This document shows, piece by piece, positions 20,071 through 30,672 of a stretch of DNA of 64,000 bases. Position numbers and translations under genes: made by a program. This DNA comes from Diplonema papillatum. Its lineage: Eukaryota; Euglenozoa; Diplonemea; Diplonemida; Diplonemidae. The notes under the pieces were generated by a model. That model made no database searches. It was not told the DNA's origin and was given only the letters and a program-made list of their open reading frames with translations. The number at the start of each line of letters is the position of its first letter. The first letter of the stretch is position 1. The stretch covers positions 434,001 to 498,000 of the forward strand of contig JAPJBO010000026.1 in NCBI GenBank assembly GCA_030068145.1, written 5' to 3'.

Positions 20071-21270
20071 CGATGGGCGGGGGACGAAACCCTGGTAGAG
20101 GTCCGTTGCGGTGTTGACGCGCAGATGGCTTGTGCTCCGCACCTCTCAAGGAGGAGGAGGGAGGAGGTGACGTCACTCACTGCATAAGGCTCGCCCTTCG
20201 CCAATACACGCGTTGGCCTGCTCTCTCACACAAAGTTGGCGGACTGACGGTAATGTCCCTCTTCTTCTAGTAAGTACAGTGAAGCGCAGCAGCAGTTCTC
20301 ACGTGGCCAATTCATGGGAAAGGCGTAGAAGAGGAGACCTGCCGTATTTAGATGCGACTCTAGTCGCTGTGTTCTCTTGTTTCGGTTCGTCTGGGGTGGT
20401 TTTTCCCTCTCTGTTCTCTTTTCTTTTTGCTTTTCGTTTGATGAAAACATGTTTCAGAAGAATGAAGTTGCCATAAAGTATAAATGTCACAGTGGAAAAA
20501 TGGCAGGTGAGTTCTCAACGGAAGAGACGCGAGGACAATGCATTTGCAAAGACATTTGCAGACAACGGAGTGTTAAGCATGCTTTCGTCTCCGCAGAGGA
20601 AACGCCATTCCATTGAGGACAAAAATCCCGTAGCCACTGCTTCAAAAAAATATATTTATTTACTACTATTGTCAGGATCCCGCGGCCGCTTCCTACACAA
20701 CAGTAGGAGTGACGTAGTCGTCTCCCACAGAACGAACGAGAGTAGCCAATAGGCGGCAAAACTCGAGCATATCAGCAAGCAGGGTTCCCCAGGTAAAACT
20801 CCCCGTACGCGACCGCAGAATACGGAGATGCGCACCGAGGTGATACGTTGGAGACTGGTTTCTATACACTTGGTGGTCGCCGCATCGTTCTTGCCTAACA
20901 ACACTGACTCTCCTCCTTTCTCGCAGGAAACAAGGTGCTCCGGCGTTGCGCAGCTGCGAAGACGAAATCGAGCTGGGTGTGAACAGCTTTTTGAGCACGC
21001 GTGCGAGCAGCGCAGCGAGATAATACGAGCGGGGTGGTGTACTGCATCGTGCTTCAGGGTGAGGGCTTCTCGGCCATGCCCACTCATCCGTGCGGAACAG
21101 TGAAGGGTTTTGATTGACTGCTTTGGTAGCTGGTATCTTCGGCGGAGCAAGTCCATACGAACGGTGTGCGTGGGTGTTGTGCGCGCGTATGCGCATTGTT
21201 GAGGTGGGGCGGGTTTCGTGGCAGCTTGCGCCCTGGTTTCTGCTGCAGTCTCGGGACGGCCTCTCCGGCC
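20071..21270. other. No gene recognised
   Basis: A minus-strand frame 20656-21342 is long (228 codons) but has Arg/Ser/Cys-rich random-looking composition and no motif. A gaggtgacgtcactcac block lies at 20164-20180. Confidence 0.35.
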
Positions 21271-21274
21271 GTAC

Positions 21275-21465
21275 CTTGTTGAACGCTTACGCCCGCCACT
21301 AAACATAGATTTCCCCGTGTTTACGCGTGAGCTACAGCACATGCCTCCTCTGATATTTGGATTCTCGTTGCAAATAGTGGGGAGTCACCCGGCGTGCTGA
21401 TGAGGACCACACTGAGACTTTGCAACTGGCGGCCTCCTCCTCGAACATTTCCTGCGAAGCAGGTG
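21275..21465. repeat. Dispersed repeat R-A, partial copy
   Basis: Carries gaacgcttacgcccgccactaaac, gctacagcacat and ttgcaactggcggcctcc, then acatttcctgcgaagcaggtgc. The same blocks in the same order occur near 49807-49945 and, in part, at 34130-34195. An extra stretch of about 60 bases separates the blocks here. Confidence 0.6.
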
Positions 21466-21771
21466 CACACGAAAAACGAAGTGCGACTGGGTCTGCTCGG
21501 TTGCTACTCTTTCTTTTGGGTGCTCTCCCTCCCCGCTGGCGTTCCCAGCTCTTCAACAATGCGGTTTTGAGTTCCCGGCGATGTTTTTAGCGGTATTTTT
21601 GTTCTTTCTAATCTCGATGGCTTTTTAGACCATTTCCCGCTCGACCGTTCTGCGAGCGATTAATTTCTCTTTTCGTTCTGTGTGGCAGCTTTTTGCCTAT
21701 TATTTTTTTTCAAACGACTTTTCCTTCTGCACTGGTCTCTGTCCCGTTTGTTTAAGTGAAGACAACCGCCC
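21466..21771. other. No gene recognised
   Basis: T-rich spacer. Confidence 0.35.
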
Positions 21772-22103
21772 TCAGCTGCTCTGTACGTGTTGACTCCGCT
21801 TCGGATGCGCACGGTTTGCATGTTGAACCCCCTCCTGAACTACGCAATGAGATTCGTGCACGCAGCCATACCGAAGCCCCGACATGGCATACACCCCTGC
21901 CATACAACAAGTGCATACGATGGTGAAGTACTTGTCATTTAACGAGTCCTTCGACGAGGACTTCGAAAGAATCTCAGACAACTTGTCATCCGAAAGTACG
22001 TTGCCAGAGGACAAGTACATGTACGTTGCCCGTGCGCGTTTGCCATCCGTATGACAAGTGTGGTGGAAGGCTGAGTTCAAAGTCATGTTGATTTGGGTTG
22101 TGC
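21772..22103 (-). CDS. Candidate 3' exon of an unknown gene
   Basis: After a good acceptor (ttcctgcag, ending at 22104) the minus strand reads NMTLNSAFHHTCHTDGKRAR, then YLSSGNVLSDDKLSEILSKS and DKYFTIVCTCCMAG, and reaches a stop at 21772. The composition (Asn/Thr/Ser/Cys, regular hydrophobics) is protein-like and differs from the random frames around it. It resembles a secreted or surface domain, but no family is recognised. Joining it directly to the upstream exon at 22774 does not preserve this frame. Either another exon lies between or one boundary is wrong. Confidence 0.35.
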
Positions 22104-22312
22104 CTGCAGGAAGGTTGCGCACGAGGCCGGGCAGTTTCATTCGAAGCCGAACAAGAGCTCGTCGTCGTCAGTATTGGCGTCGTCTTCTGCCTGCAGCGGC
22201 GATCGGCACGGCCTACAGGTTTAGGTGGTTTGTTCGTGCGCAAAGCAAGATCACAGTGATGACGAATGCCACGAGTGGGGAAGCCAAGCCCGATGCTCAG
22301 CAATGACAAGAC

Positions 22313-22500
22313 TTGCCACCTGCTGGGAGGGGTGGGGGGCCGGGGGGCCGGGGGGAAAATCTTAGTTTCGTGTTCAGGGGGGGGGATGCAAGAACGTGCT
22401 TAGAATGGGTATGCGCTCAACACCGCACTGGTCCCGTCTGCGCTGTGTTTCGGTCCTTTAAGCCACGGACACATAAGGCTGACCATCATCAGCGCGGAAC
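22313..22500. repeat. Dispersed ~95-bp repeat, copy 1 (pair with 29.03 kb)
   Basis: Bases 22386-22478 (aagaacgtgctt-gaatg, ccgcactg, gtcccgtctgcgc, cggtcctttaagccacgg, acacataaggc) match 29029-29122 with few differences. G-rich sequence precedes both copies. Confidence 0.75.
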
Positions 22501-22773
22501 CTGACAGGACTGCGGTGTGAGTCTGGTTTGTCAGGCGGCTGTTCGTAGCTCGTCACAGCCAGGACCACCCGTGCTACTAAAGCTCAGGCGAATCCGTCAC
22601 GGGGAGAAGGCCCCTACAACCTTCTTGGGAGGGGAGGGGGGAAGAGAGCCACAAAATGCGGCACTGGCTGAAAGACATCGGGGTGAAAGTCGCTGTCCAT
22701 TTGTGCGGCAGACGGCTAAATGGACGGGTGGAAGCAGCGCGGAGAAGTGGGGAGAGCGAGGTGCGGCACATAC

Positions 22774-23005
22774 TCAACGACGCAGCGAGGGACACGAGCA
22801 GCCGGAATGTCCAGTTTATTGGTCGAGTATTCGGCGGCCTGCTTTCGGAGGTTCTCCCCGACCTTCGTTTCCATGACAGACACCGTTGGCGTAGTCGAGA
22901 TGTACTTGCAACTGGTAGCGCGTCGCATCGTACCCTTGCAGAAAGCGCTCTCCCTGAGGAAGTTGTACTCTACCGCTGTTGTGCAGTTGTCGCTTTCCGC
23001 CCCGG
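22774..23005 (-). CDS. Candidate internal exon of the same unknown gene
   Basis: The minus strand reads AESDNCTTAVEYNFLRESAF, CKGTMRRATSCKYISTT and TVSVMETKVGENLRKQAAEY, then ARVPRCVV, and meets a consensus donor (gtatgt) at 22773. Four or five Cys residues and a helix-like EYNFLRESAFC / ENLRKQAAEY pattern support coding. The upstream boundary is unclear because T-rich or A-rich tracts begin at about 23012. No family is recognised. Confidence 0.35.
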
Positions 23006-23011
23006 TCTAGG

Positions 23012-24090
23012 TGCCTTTTTTTTTTTTGAGACTGTTGTACTGCTTGGATGCTTTGCTTTTTTTTTTTTTTTGGTGTTTGTGTTTCTTGGTTGACTTATGT
23101 TTTGCTTTTTGATGGGCTTTCTTTTTTTACGTGCTTTTCTTTTTGGTTGGGGAGAGGTTCCCCGTTTCCGATTCCTTTTGCGGTCGTTCTTGCTTCTGTT
23201 CTATTTCCTTTATTCAGTGCGAATGATCGTCTCTTCTTTGGCGGGTGTTGAGTTGGGTGTGTTGTAGGGGATGCTGCCTGGATTTTAAGTTGCGTGGAAT
23301 TGAGCGATCGTAGATACAACGACAACGTGTTGCGCGTTGATTGCCCAAGAGGAAGCACCCGAGTGGGTACCAATAGAATAGAAGCCTCGATGTGCAGTTC
23401 GCTGGCTTCGTTCGCACGTGATGCATACGCTCGGAGCTCAGAAACAAAGGGCAAGCGCACCTACTAGTGGAGGCGAAGCATGGCAGTGGGTGTAGAAGAC
23501 AACGCGGAGGGTGGCTTAAGTAAACGCGCTGGTTCGGCAAGAGAGCGAACCTGACCGCTGTGGACGCTATTCATTTCTTTTTTACTGGGCACGCCACTGG
23601 TGCTGGAGATGCCGTCTCTCAGAGGGCGGAGTGTAGCAATGGCGGCTGCCGGATCCATCTTTAGAACAGCTCCGACTAACTCCCCCTTCTCCGGTGCGTC
23701 GGTGGCCGGGACTTTGGCACGCTTCTATTGTACTGCAACAAAAACCGAGCTCGTGCTTCTTGCCGTTACAGGTGCAGGAATCTTCATGTCCGGCAGCGAC
23801 CTTCAAAGGTCCCCTGAGCCAAGACGCGTGCCCTCAAATGTTCGGGGTGTCCCATTTCCCGCGTGGCCACTGCTTGGAAGAAATATCCTGTTGCAGGGCT
23901 ACGGCCGTGAGTAAACCTAGGCTCAGTGCTCATGCTCAAGTAGTTGAGACAGGCAGCCCTTCTGCCAGCCGCAGGCGGCCCTTCATACATACAAAGAGCT
24001 TGCCTTCGGTCGATGATACACGAGGATTAACAGTCCTGCCGCCTGTCTATCGTTATGCCTAGCCTGAAAACACAGCTGATGACAACTAGG
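23012..24090. other. Low-complexity T/G-rich spacer, no gene recognised
   Basis: 23016-23215 is strongly T-rich with several T runs of 10-17. Minus-strand frames at 23464-23658 and 23095-23460 might belong to a gene spread over 21.8-23.8 kb, but I cannot define exons. Confidence 0.35.
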
Positions 24091-24093
24091 AGC

Positions 24094-24626
24094 CTACTCT
24101 GGGCCGCTGCACGTGTCATCAGTCTTGCCATCACTGGCTGGTTGGCCGGTGTTTTGGTCGGCGCAGGTTTCTGCGCTTGACTGTTCGTCGGCTGGTGTTG
24201 AGGTGGTCTTCTTCTTCTCGGTCTTACTGTCATCGCGTAGGGCTTTGGCTCGAGATACCAGCTTCTTCCGCGTGAACTGCGGAATCGACGAGGGCAAATC
24301 GTCAATGCTTTCGAGGTACCTGTGTTCGTTGGGGCATTCAAAAAGGTGCGAGTGCGCCGTACGATCGACCCGCGTCTCGAACCGGTATCTTTTTCGGCAA
24401 AAAATCCCGACGATTCCCCCCGACAATCATCTTACCGTCAATGACGCGCCAGCCCGCACTCCTTTAAACCACAAACAAAAGAGGCAACCCGCATCGTTGG
24501 CACTGAAAAAAAGAAACGCGCGCAATACCCGAAGTCGCCGAGGGTCAGCAGCCCGATTTTCGCCAACTCCGGCGCCCACGCGCCGACGCCGAGCCGGGTG
24601 AGCTCCGCGAGCAGCTCGCCGGTGAC

Positions 24627-24681
<55 letters not shown>

Positions 24682-24788
24682 CCGGCGGCGGCAGGGGTCG
24701 AAGCGTCGCCGCCCGGGTTCGGCGCGCCGTTCGACTCGAGTTGGGGGCGGGCGGCCTCCTCCTGCTTTTGCGGCGGCGGCGGGGCGGC

Positions 24789-24824
<36 letters not shown>

Positions 24825-25538
24825 GGGCTCGTCCGGCGGTGGCGCTTCGTGCAGGCGCTGCGCTACACGGACGTCGAACGTGACGACGGACCAAGGCGGG
24901 ATGTGCCACGACGGCTTCCCCCGCTCGGCGTACGCGAGGTCGGGCGGGACGGTGACCTGCGCGCGGCCTCCCTCGGACATCTTCAGGATCGCCTGCTCGA
25001 GGCCCGGGAGGATCTTGCCCGCCGCCTCTTCCTGCCCGACGCGGACGGTAATCGCTTGCTGCCGCTCGAAGTGCGTCGAGTAAAACTGGACGCCGTCCTC
25101 GTGCCGCCCGACGAGCTCGACCTTGACGTAGTCGCCGGGCTGCACCTTCTCTCCGGTTCCCGCGTCGATCTCGCGGAACTGCAGCTTTCCGAACGGAATC
25201 CTCGCCTCCGCCGCCGCTTTCCGCCTGGCCGCGACGGCTACGTCGCTGTAGTACCCAAACAGCTTCGTTTGGTACGAAATCACGACGCCGAACACCAGCA
25301 GCAGCACGGCGTACTTCTGCAGCCACCCCAGCAGCAGGGGCGCCGCGGGTACCGGGGCGTGGGGCGGGGCGTCGGCGACCGAGTTCCGGCTCTCGTCGAT
25401 GGTGACCCTCTTCTTCGCCGGCGGCGCCAGCCTGCCGAGGTCCTGCTCCAGGGCGCGCACGGCCTGCTCGGCGACTTCGACCTCTTTCTGGATATCCCGC
25501 TCGGGGCCTTCTACCGAGCTGTCGTCTGATTCATCCAT
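24094..25538 (-). CDS. Membrane-anchored FKBP-type peptidyl-prolyl isomerase with polyQ and SAM-like tail (two exons)
   Basis: Best model: exon 1 25538-24529, intron 24528-24320 (gtattg...acacag, 209 bases), exon 2 24319-24094, giving 411 residues. Exon 1 starts MDESDDSSVEG. A single hydrophobic segment at about 68-90 (LLLGWLQKYAVLLLVFG) should anchor the protein in a membrane. Residues about 118-226 are an FKBP domain: QPGDYVKVEL, DGVQFYST, KILPGLEQAI, LAYAERG and HIPPWSVVTFDV. The usual Trp of the PGW motif is Leu. An Ala run and Pro-rich linker follow, then 17 Gln, then ELLAELTRLGVGAWAPELA. Across the splice this continues GYLESIDDLPSSI and FTRKKLVSRAKAL, which together resemble a SAM domain. 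Without the intron the frame ends in unrelated residues, which supports the splice. It probably assists protein folding at the secretory pathway membrane. Confidence 0.8.
24320..24528 (-). other. Predicted intron of the FKBP gene
   Basis: GT...AG boundaries with an acceptor acacag. The splice restores a SAM-like sequence in frame (GDFG|YLESIDDL). A short alternative acceptor (tttttttcag near 24503) exists but leads quickly to unrelated sequence and a stop. Confidence 0.6.
24629..24680. repeat. (CTG)17 repeat coding for polyglutamine
   Basis: A pure CTG run on the plus strand, so CAG codons on the coding minus strand. A second array at about 24786-24821, (GCA)n on the plus strand, encodes polyalanine in the same protein. 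Confidence 0.95.
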
Positions 25539-25539
25539 C

Positions 25540-25983
25540 CGGCTCGTATGACTCGTTGGGTCGCCTTCCTCCCTTGGCCCAACACCTGGATCGAGGGTGT
25601 GCTTAGACTGGTTTATCTGCACGCGTGTCTTCTTGAAGTTGCGCCCCTCCCCTCTCCTCCACCTCCCTCCCACGAAGTGCCGCAAAGAAGTCCGCGGGTG
25701 GAACAACAAGGCTGTGCTCTGTGAAAAGATCGGTCTGAACCCCCCGTGCGGAATCCTGGTTCCAATCTACGTTCGGCGGCTCGAAAGACACGCTCCCCGA
25801 GGCTTGGACAAAGTAGCCGCAGCAGCGCAGGCAGCGGCGTGCCTTTCAAGTGGAACCTCACGAGACTAGACAACTTTTTGGAAAGTGTCCGCCGCTCTCA
25901 TTCAAAATCCATTGGTCAAACACCATCCAATTGTATTAAACCTTGCGATTCGCAGATATTGGGTAAACGGGAAAGGTCGATTG

Positions 25984-26018
<35 letters not shown>

Positions 26019-26935
26019 CTCTCCCTCTCTTTTCGGCCTGCTTGTGGCAGATCGTATCCTATTGCTTGTCAAATGACGAAACTGAACGAGGCCGAAAGCT
26101 CAAGTGGGACACGTAGTTAAGAAGGCAAGTCCACGAGAAGAGGGGCGAGGAAACGATGACAGAACGACCGCAGCAAAGGGCAACGGCCGGCATCACGCAA
26201 AGCCGAGCGAGGATAGGATATCCCGCAACCCGATTCAATGGTTTGATCAGCGTGCTGTGTCGCTGGAGTGACACAAATCGGCCGATTCGCGCCGGACGCC
26301 ACTGTGTCTCTGCAGACAACTCCGGCTCCAGGCGGCTTTGCCCAGTGGTCTAAATGTGATAGCAACCCTTTCAAGAATGTTGACTGTTGTCCCAAGTTCC
26401 GAATGCGAGGACGGACGCTGTCCGTATCGCTCAGATCAAAAAATGGGCAGCCCTGCTTAGCTGCTTAGAAGCGAAGCGCCGTTCAGACGGGCCTTGGGTG
26501 ACGTTTTGGTATCCGTGTTGAACACGTTTTGGGGTGGAGATGGAGTGCAGAACGTAGACGGCACGCAATGGCTTTTCCTCTAGTAAGGTCACGCAGGGAG
26601 CGTAAGTAATAGCGACACAGTGATTAAGCAGCTTGAGCGGGCGCAGGGGAAGGCAGGTCTTTGCTGCGTATGTAAAGTGAAAGTTTTTGTTGTAATTTTC
26701 ACAAGAGGACCCGCCCCGGCATCGCGCTGTCTGCCGGACACGGAAGGCCTGCGCCCGCCTTCTGCACGACACGGCCCATCCCCCGTGGATGCAGCCCTGC
26801 TATGAGCCTTCGCAGGTCAGCCGCCCAGCGGGAGCGAACAGCAAAAATAAACAAGAAAAGAAGCGGGAACGACGGCACTACGCAGCCGTTCGAACCTCGT
26901 TGAGTTGGCCGCCAGACCGGAAACCAGGTCCGGTC
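25540..26935. other. No gene recognised
   Basis: Promoter side of the FKBP gene, then non-coding sequence. A T run of about 29 bases lies at 25987-26015. The remaining short frames are motif-free. Confidence 0.4.
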
Positions 26936-26990
26936 GTGAGGGAGGAATCTTAGAGTTCGGCGTTTAGGCAGAACACTGCCTCTGCGTAGG
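26936..26990. repeat. Short palindromic motif, second copy
   Basis: ggaggaatcttagagtt, a short gap, then tttaggcag-aa-cactgcctc. Same order as 4966-5016 and 61484-61520. Confidence 0.55.
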
Positions 26991-27071
26991 GCAGATCATG
27001 CCAGAAATATGGCCCCAGCGCAGTGGCTTGCGGCAGGGAACTGATCGGGCAGACAAGGTAGGGACTGTATA

Positions 27072-28660
27072 TGGTACGATGCCAAAAGGGGGGGGGGGTG
27101 TGGGCGGAAATCCCCGCATAGTTCACCAGGGTCTGACGGGTACTGAGGCCCCATACCCTTCCTAAAACATCATTCTGCGTTCAAATACGCCCTCAGAAGC
27201 CTCCGGAGAGCCTTCTATGATGTCCCAAATGCGATTTTGTGGGTTTTTAGGGGGTCCCCCCGCCTGTTGGCCGTAAGCCGCCATAGTAGACACATATGCA
27301 ACCTGAAGCTGGGTCGCTTCTCTGTGCAAGATCCCAGCCCAAACACACGTTTTCGGCGTTCTCTAGCACTCTCCAGGTGCATTCGACCCTCGGGCTTCGT
27401 GGTTTCTTTCACTCACAGGTGTTCCGGGACGTGCAAAGATAAGGAGAATGGCCCCCTGCATTGGGGACAGACCGAACTACGCCCTGCCTGTCTATACAGG
27501 CTTTGGGGTCAAATTGCACCGGCTTTGGCGCCACATCCACCGTTTCGGGCTTCGTTTGTGCTGCTTTGGGGTCCATTAAGAACTCTGGTCTGATTTGCGG
27601 GACGCTTTCCTCGGTTTTGGCGCCCACTTTCACTGTTCTAAGGCCTGTTCAGGCTTCTACCTGCATCATGTTATGCTATTCTGGTGATTCTGCAAGGCTT
27701 GGTGAACGAAGTAGGACAAGCGTTAAGTAACAGGCGATCATCAGCCGTTCTCAAGCGGTTGACTACGACGCGTTCACTTCATGATTTTGAAGCAGGCTTC
27801 ACCGCTTTCAGGGCAGGCTTTCAGAGCTTTCCTGGCAATGTCTTCCCTTCTGGCATCTTTCTCACCCATGGCTGCAAAGTGCTTCTCGCTGGATGTCTTT
27901 GCACAGGCGGCACATGACCCGAGGGATGTGTGGCAAGCTCCTGTGCAGTGAGCTTGGTCAGACAAACTGTGTGGCGCACACACCCGCCATGGTCGGCAGT
28001 ATCACCTGGGCCACAGTTTGAGTCCTGTTCCGAGACCCGCTCACGGTGAAGTGGCGCCTACTGGGTCGCTTCCTCTCCAGCTTCGGCGCAAAGTCTTCAC
28101 CACTGGATGCACTTTGAACGGTGAAAGTGGGCACCAAAACCGAGCAAAGCGTCCCGCAAATCAGACCAGAGTTCTTAGTGGATCCCAAAGCAGCACAAAC
28201 GAGACCAAAACGGTGCACATGGCGCCAAGGCGGCGCAATTCGACCCCAAAGCCTGTATAGACAGGCAGGGCGTGGTACGGTCTGTAGGGTCCATTCGCCT
28301 TGTTTTTGCACACCCCGGAACACCTGTAAGCGAGATAATTTATGAAGTCCGAGGGTCGAATGCACCTGGAGAATGATAGAGAACGCCGAAAACGTGTGTT
28401 TGGGCCGAGATTTTGCTACGAGGAGCGACCCAGCATCAGGTTGCATATGTGTCTTCTATGGCGGTTTACGGCCAGCAGACGGGGGGACCCCCTAAAAACC
28501 CACAAAAACGCATTTGGGACATCATAGAAGGCTCTCCGCAGGCTTCTGAGGGCGTATTTGAACGCAGAATCATGTTTTAGGAAGGGTATGGGGCCTCAGT
28601 GCCCGTCAGACCCTGGTGAACTATGCGGGGATTTTTCCGCCCAAACCCCCCCCAGGCATC
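27072..28660. mobile_element. Foldback TIR element of the TGGTACGATGCC family
   Basis: The left end (TA)TGGTACGATGCCAAAA plus a G run matches the ends of the 10.8 kb transposon. Arms 27072-27640 and 28110-28660 are inverted repeats of about 560 bp with scattered mismatches. The pairs include ccccgcatagttcacc / ggtgaactatgcgggg and gtttttagggggtcccccc with its complement. The right terminus has lost the expected gtaccata and instead runs into a tandem ttgttaagaaccatcc repeat. A central 470-base loop carries a small Cys-rich frame but no full transposase. It should be non-autonomous. Confidence 0.75.
27774..27983 (-). other. Cys-rich open frame in the loop of the foldback element
   Basis: Reads HCTGACHTSLGSCAACAK, then SSEKHFAAMGEKDARREDIA, then KALKACPESGEACFKIMK and a stop at 27774. 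Closely spaced Cys/His pairs could bind zinc, and the second half looks like an amphipathic helix. No ATG starts the frame, so it may be the remnant of a longer transposase or an exon. Family not recognised. Confidence 0.3.
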
Positions 28661-28795
28661 TTGTTAAGAACCATCCATCCATCCATCAGCCGGCTGACCC
28701 CCCCCCCCCCCCCCCCCCCCCCAGGCATCTTGTTAAGAACCATCCATCCATCCATCAGCCGGCTGACCCCCCCCCCCTCCCCCCCCCCCCCCCTC
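28656..28795. repeat. Tandem repeat of ~70 bp, two copies, with C runs
   Basis: Two copies of aggcatcttgttaagaacc, (atcc)n, atcagccggctgacc and a long C run of 20-25 bases stand head to tail. This marks the right boundary of the foldback element. Confidence 0.85.
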
Positions 28796-29028
28796 AGGCT
28801 ATTTTCACTGTGGAGGGGGGAGACGCTACCTGTCACACTCTAAGGTGGTCACCACGGTGGGCGGTCAGAAAAAAAAAAAAATTTTTTTTTTGCCCCAAAT
28901 ACCCCAAATACCACACTTTGGAAAATTTTTGTGGGCCCACTTTTGGCAGGGAATTTTGACCATTTCACCTTCGAGAATTTGACCACCCAGCGCTCCAAGG
29001 CACACTGCACTGTAGAGGGGGGATTGCA

Positions 29029-29122
29029 AGAACGTGCTTGGAATGCGATATGTGACTCAACGCCGCACTGCGTCCCGTCTGCGCCGTGTTGTCGGTCCTT
29101 TAAGCCACGGACACATAAGGCG
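29029..29122. repeat. Dispersed ~95-bp repeat, copy 2
   Basis: Partner of 22386-22478, same orientation. Confidence 0.75.
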
Positions 29123-29135
29123 GTAGAGAGACTAG

Positions 29136-29600
29136 TAGAGGGGGGGGGGGGGGGGGGGTGATGTACTCAACACCCCCGACAAGTACTTTCCACCCCCCGA
29201 AAAATACTTTCCACCCCCCGAAAAGTACTTTCCACCCCCCGAAAAAACTTTCCACCCCCCGAAAAGTACTTTCCACCCCCCGAAAAGTACTTTCCACCCC
29301 CCGTCAAAAATTTCCACCCCCCGAAAAGTACTTTCCACCCCCCGACGAAAAATTTCCACCCCCCGAAAAGTACTTTCCACCCCCCGAAAAGTACTTTCCA
29401 CCCCCCGACGAAAAATTTCACCCCCCGAAAAGTACTTTCCACCCCCCGAAAAAGATTTCCACCCCCGAAAAACATATCCCAAATGTACTTTCCACCCCGA
29501 TGGAAATTTTCCACCCCCCAAAAAGTACTTTCCACCCCCGAAAAAAAACTTCCACCCCCAGAAAAGTACTTTCCACCCCTCGAACACCCCCCGACCAGAT
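29136..29600. repeat. C-rich 21-bp minisatellite, block 1
   Basis: Unit ccaccccccgaaaagtacttt (21 bases), about 20 copies, with variants that insert gacg or lose an A. All purine/pyrimidine skew is on one strand. Because 21 is a multiple of three, long low-complexity frames exist on both strands (PPPEKYF and GGWKVLF heptads). I regard these as incidental. Confidence 0.9.
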
Positions 29601-30050
29601 ACGCAAACTCTTTCGAACGCTGCACACGGGGCTATCTGCACTATCTTCAAGTGACCTCTAACTATCTGTTGCATACGCGTATCCGGATCTGAAAGCCGAA
29701 GACTTTGTAACACTTTACCGCAACCGAAGTCGCGAACCGGGTTCGGCTTGCACTGCAAAAGCAGCATAATTGTGTCTTGCGCCCGAGCGCGGAAATCCGC
29801 CACCCGCCATTCGGCTAGAGTGCAAGAACACAATTGCGAAGCGTACTACAAACGGATAGTGTTACAAAGGCGAACGAATCATGCGAGAACCTATGGAGGG
29901 GCCCCTCGACAGCTTTCAGAACACGGCATAGTAAGTCAAGAGTCGGATAAGCGTGTACACGTTTTACTCCCGTTTGATCTGCATTTTCCACCTTTCCCCC
30001 CTTTCTTTGATTTGCTGTGTGTATTTGCAAAAACAGTTCCAGCCACAATC
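29601..30050. other. Unique-looking sequence inside the minisatellite block
   Basis: About 450 bases without repeats separate the two arrays. No gene recognised. Confidence 0.4.
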
Positions 30051-30051
30051 C

Positions 30052-30672
30052 GCAGGTCTGCGGGCTTGCGGGTTTGCGGGTATGCGGGGTTTGCGATTTG
30101 GGTTTGCGGGAACGGGTATGCGGGTTCGGGTATGCGGGTATGCGGGTATGCGGGTTTGGGTAACGGGGTATGCGGGTTTGGGTATGCGGGTTGGGTTTGC
30201 GGGTTTGCAGGTTCGGGTATGCGGGTTTGCGGGAACGGGTATGCGGGTTTGCGAGAACGGGTATGCGGGTTCGGGTATGCGGGTTGGGTTTGCGGTTTGC
30301 AGGTTCGGGTATGCGGGTTTGCGGGAACGGGTATGCGGGTTTGCGAGAACGGGTATGCGGGTTCGGCGGTATGCGGGTTTGCGGGTTTGGGTACGCGGGA
30401 TGCGGGTTTGGGTATGCGGGTTTGGGTTTGCGGTTTGCAGGTTCGCGGTATGCGGGTTTGCGGGAACGGGTATGCGGGTTTGCGAGAACGGGTATGCGGT
30501 TTCGGGTATGCGGGTTTGCGGGTTTGGGTACGCGGGTATGCGGGTTTGGGTATGCGGGTTTAGGTTTGCGGGTTTTCAGGTTCGGGTATGCGGGTTTGCG
30601 GGAACGGGTTTGCGGGAACGGGTATGCGGGTTTGCGGGAACGGGTATGCGGGTTTGCGATTTCGGGTTTGCC
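30052..30672. repeat. G-rich minisatellite of 8-9-bp variants
   Basis: Runs of tttgcggg, tatgcggg, tttggg and a longer gcgggaacggg unit alternate for about 620 bases, with higher-order repeats of roughly 100 bases. The plus strand is almost free of C apart from gcg, which gives strong strand asymmetry and G-quadruplex potential. Confidence 0.9.

Noticed and set aside
20656-21342. 228-codon minus-strand frame
   Set aside because: Composition is random-looking (Arg/Ser/Cys-rich), with no motif, no domain and overlapping frames on the other strand.
24438-24528. Unspliced C-terminus of the FKBP frame
   Set aside because: Reading through gives unrelated residues and a quick stop, whereas the 209-base intron restores a SAM-like sequence in frame.
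25987-26015. Poly-T run as the tail of a retroposed gene copy
   Set aside because: No gene-like sequence or target duplication borders it. Similar runs are scattered throughout the window.
26880-26935. tRNA-like T arm on the minus strand (gaggttcgaacggc)
   Set aside because: No D arm or acceptor stem within the required distance.
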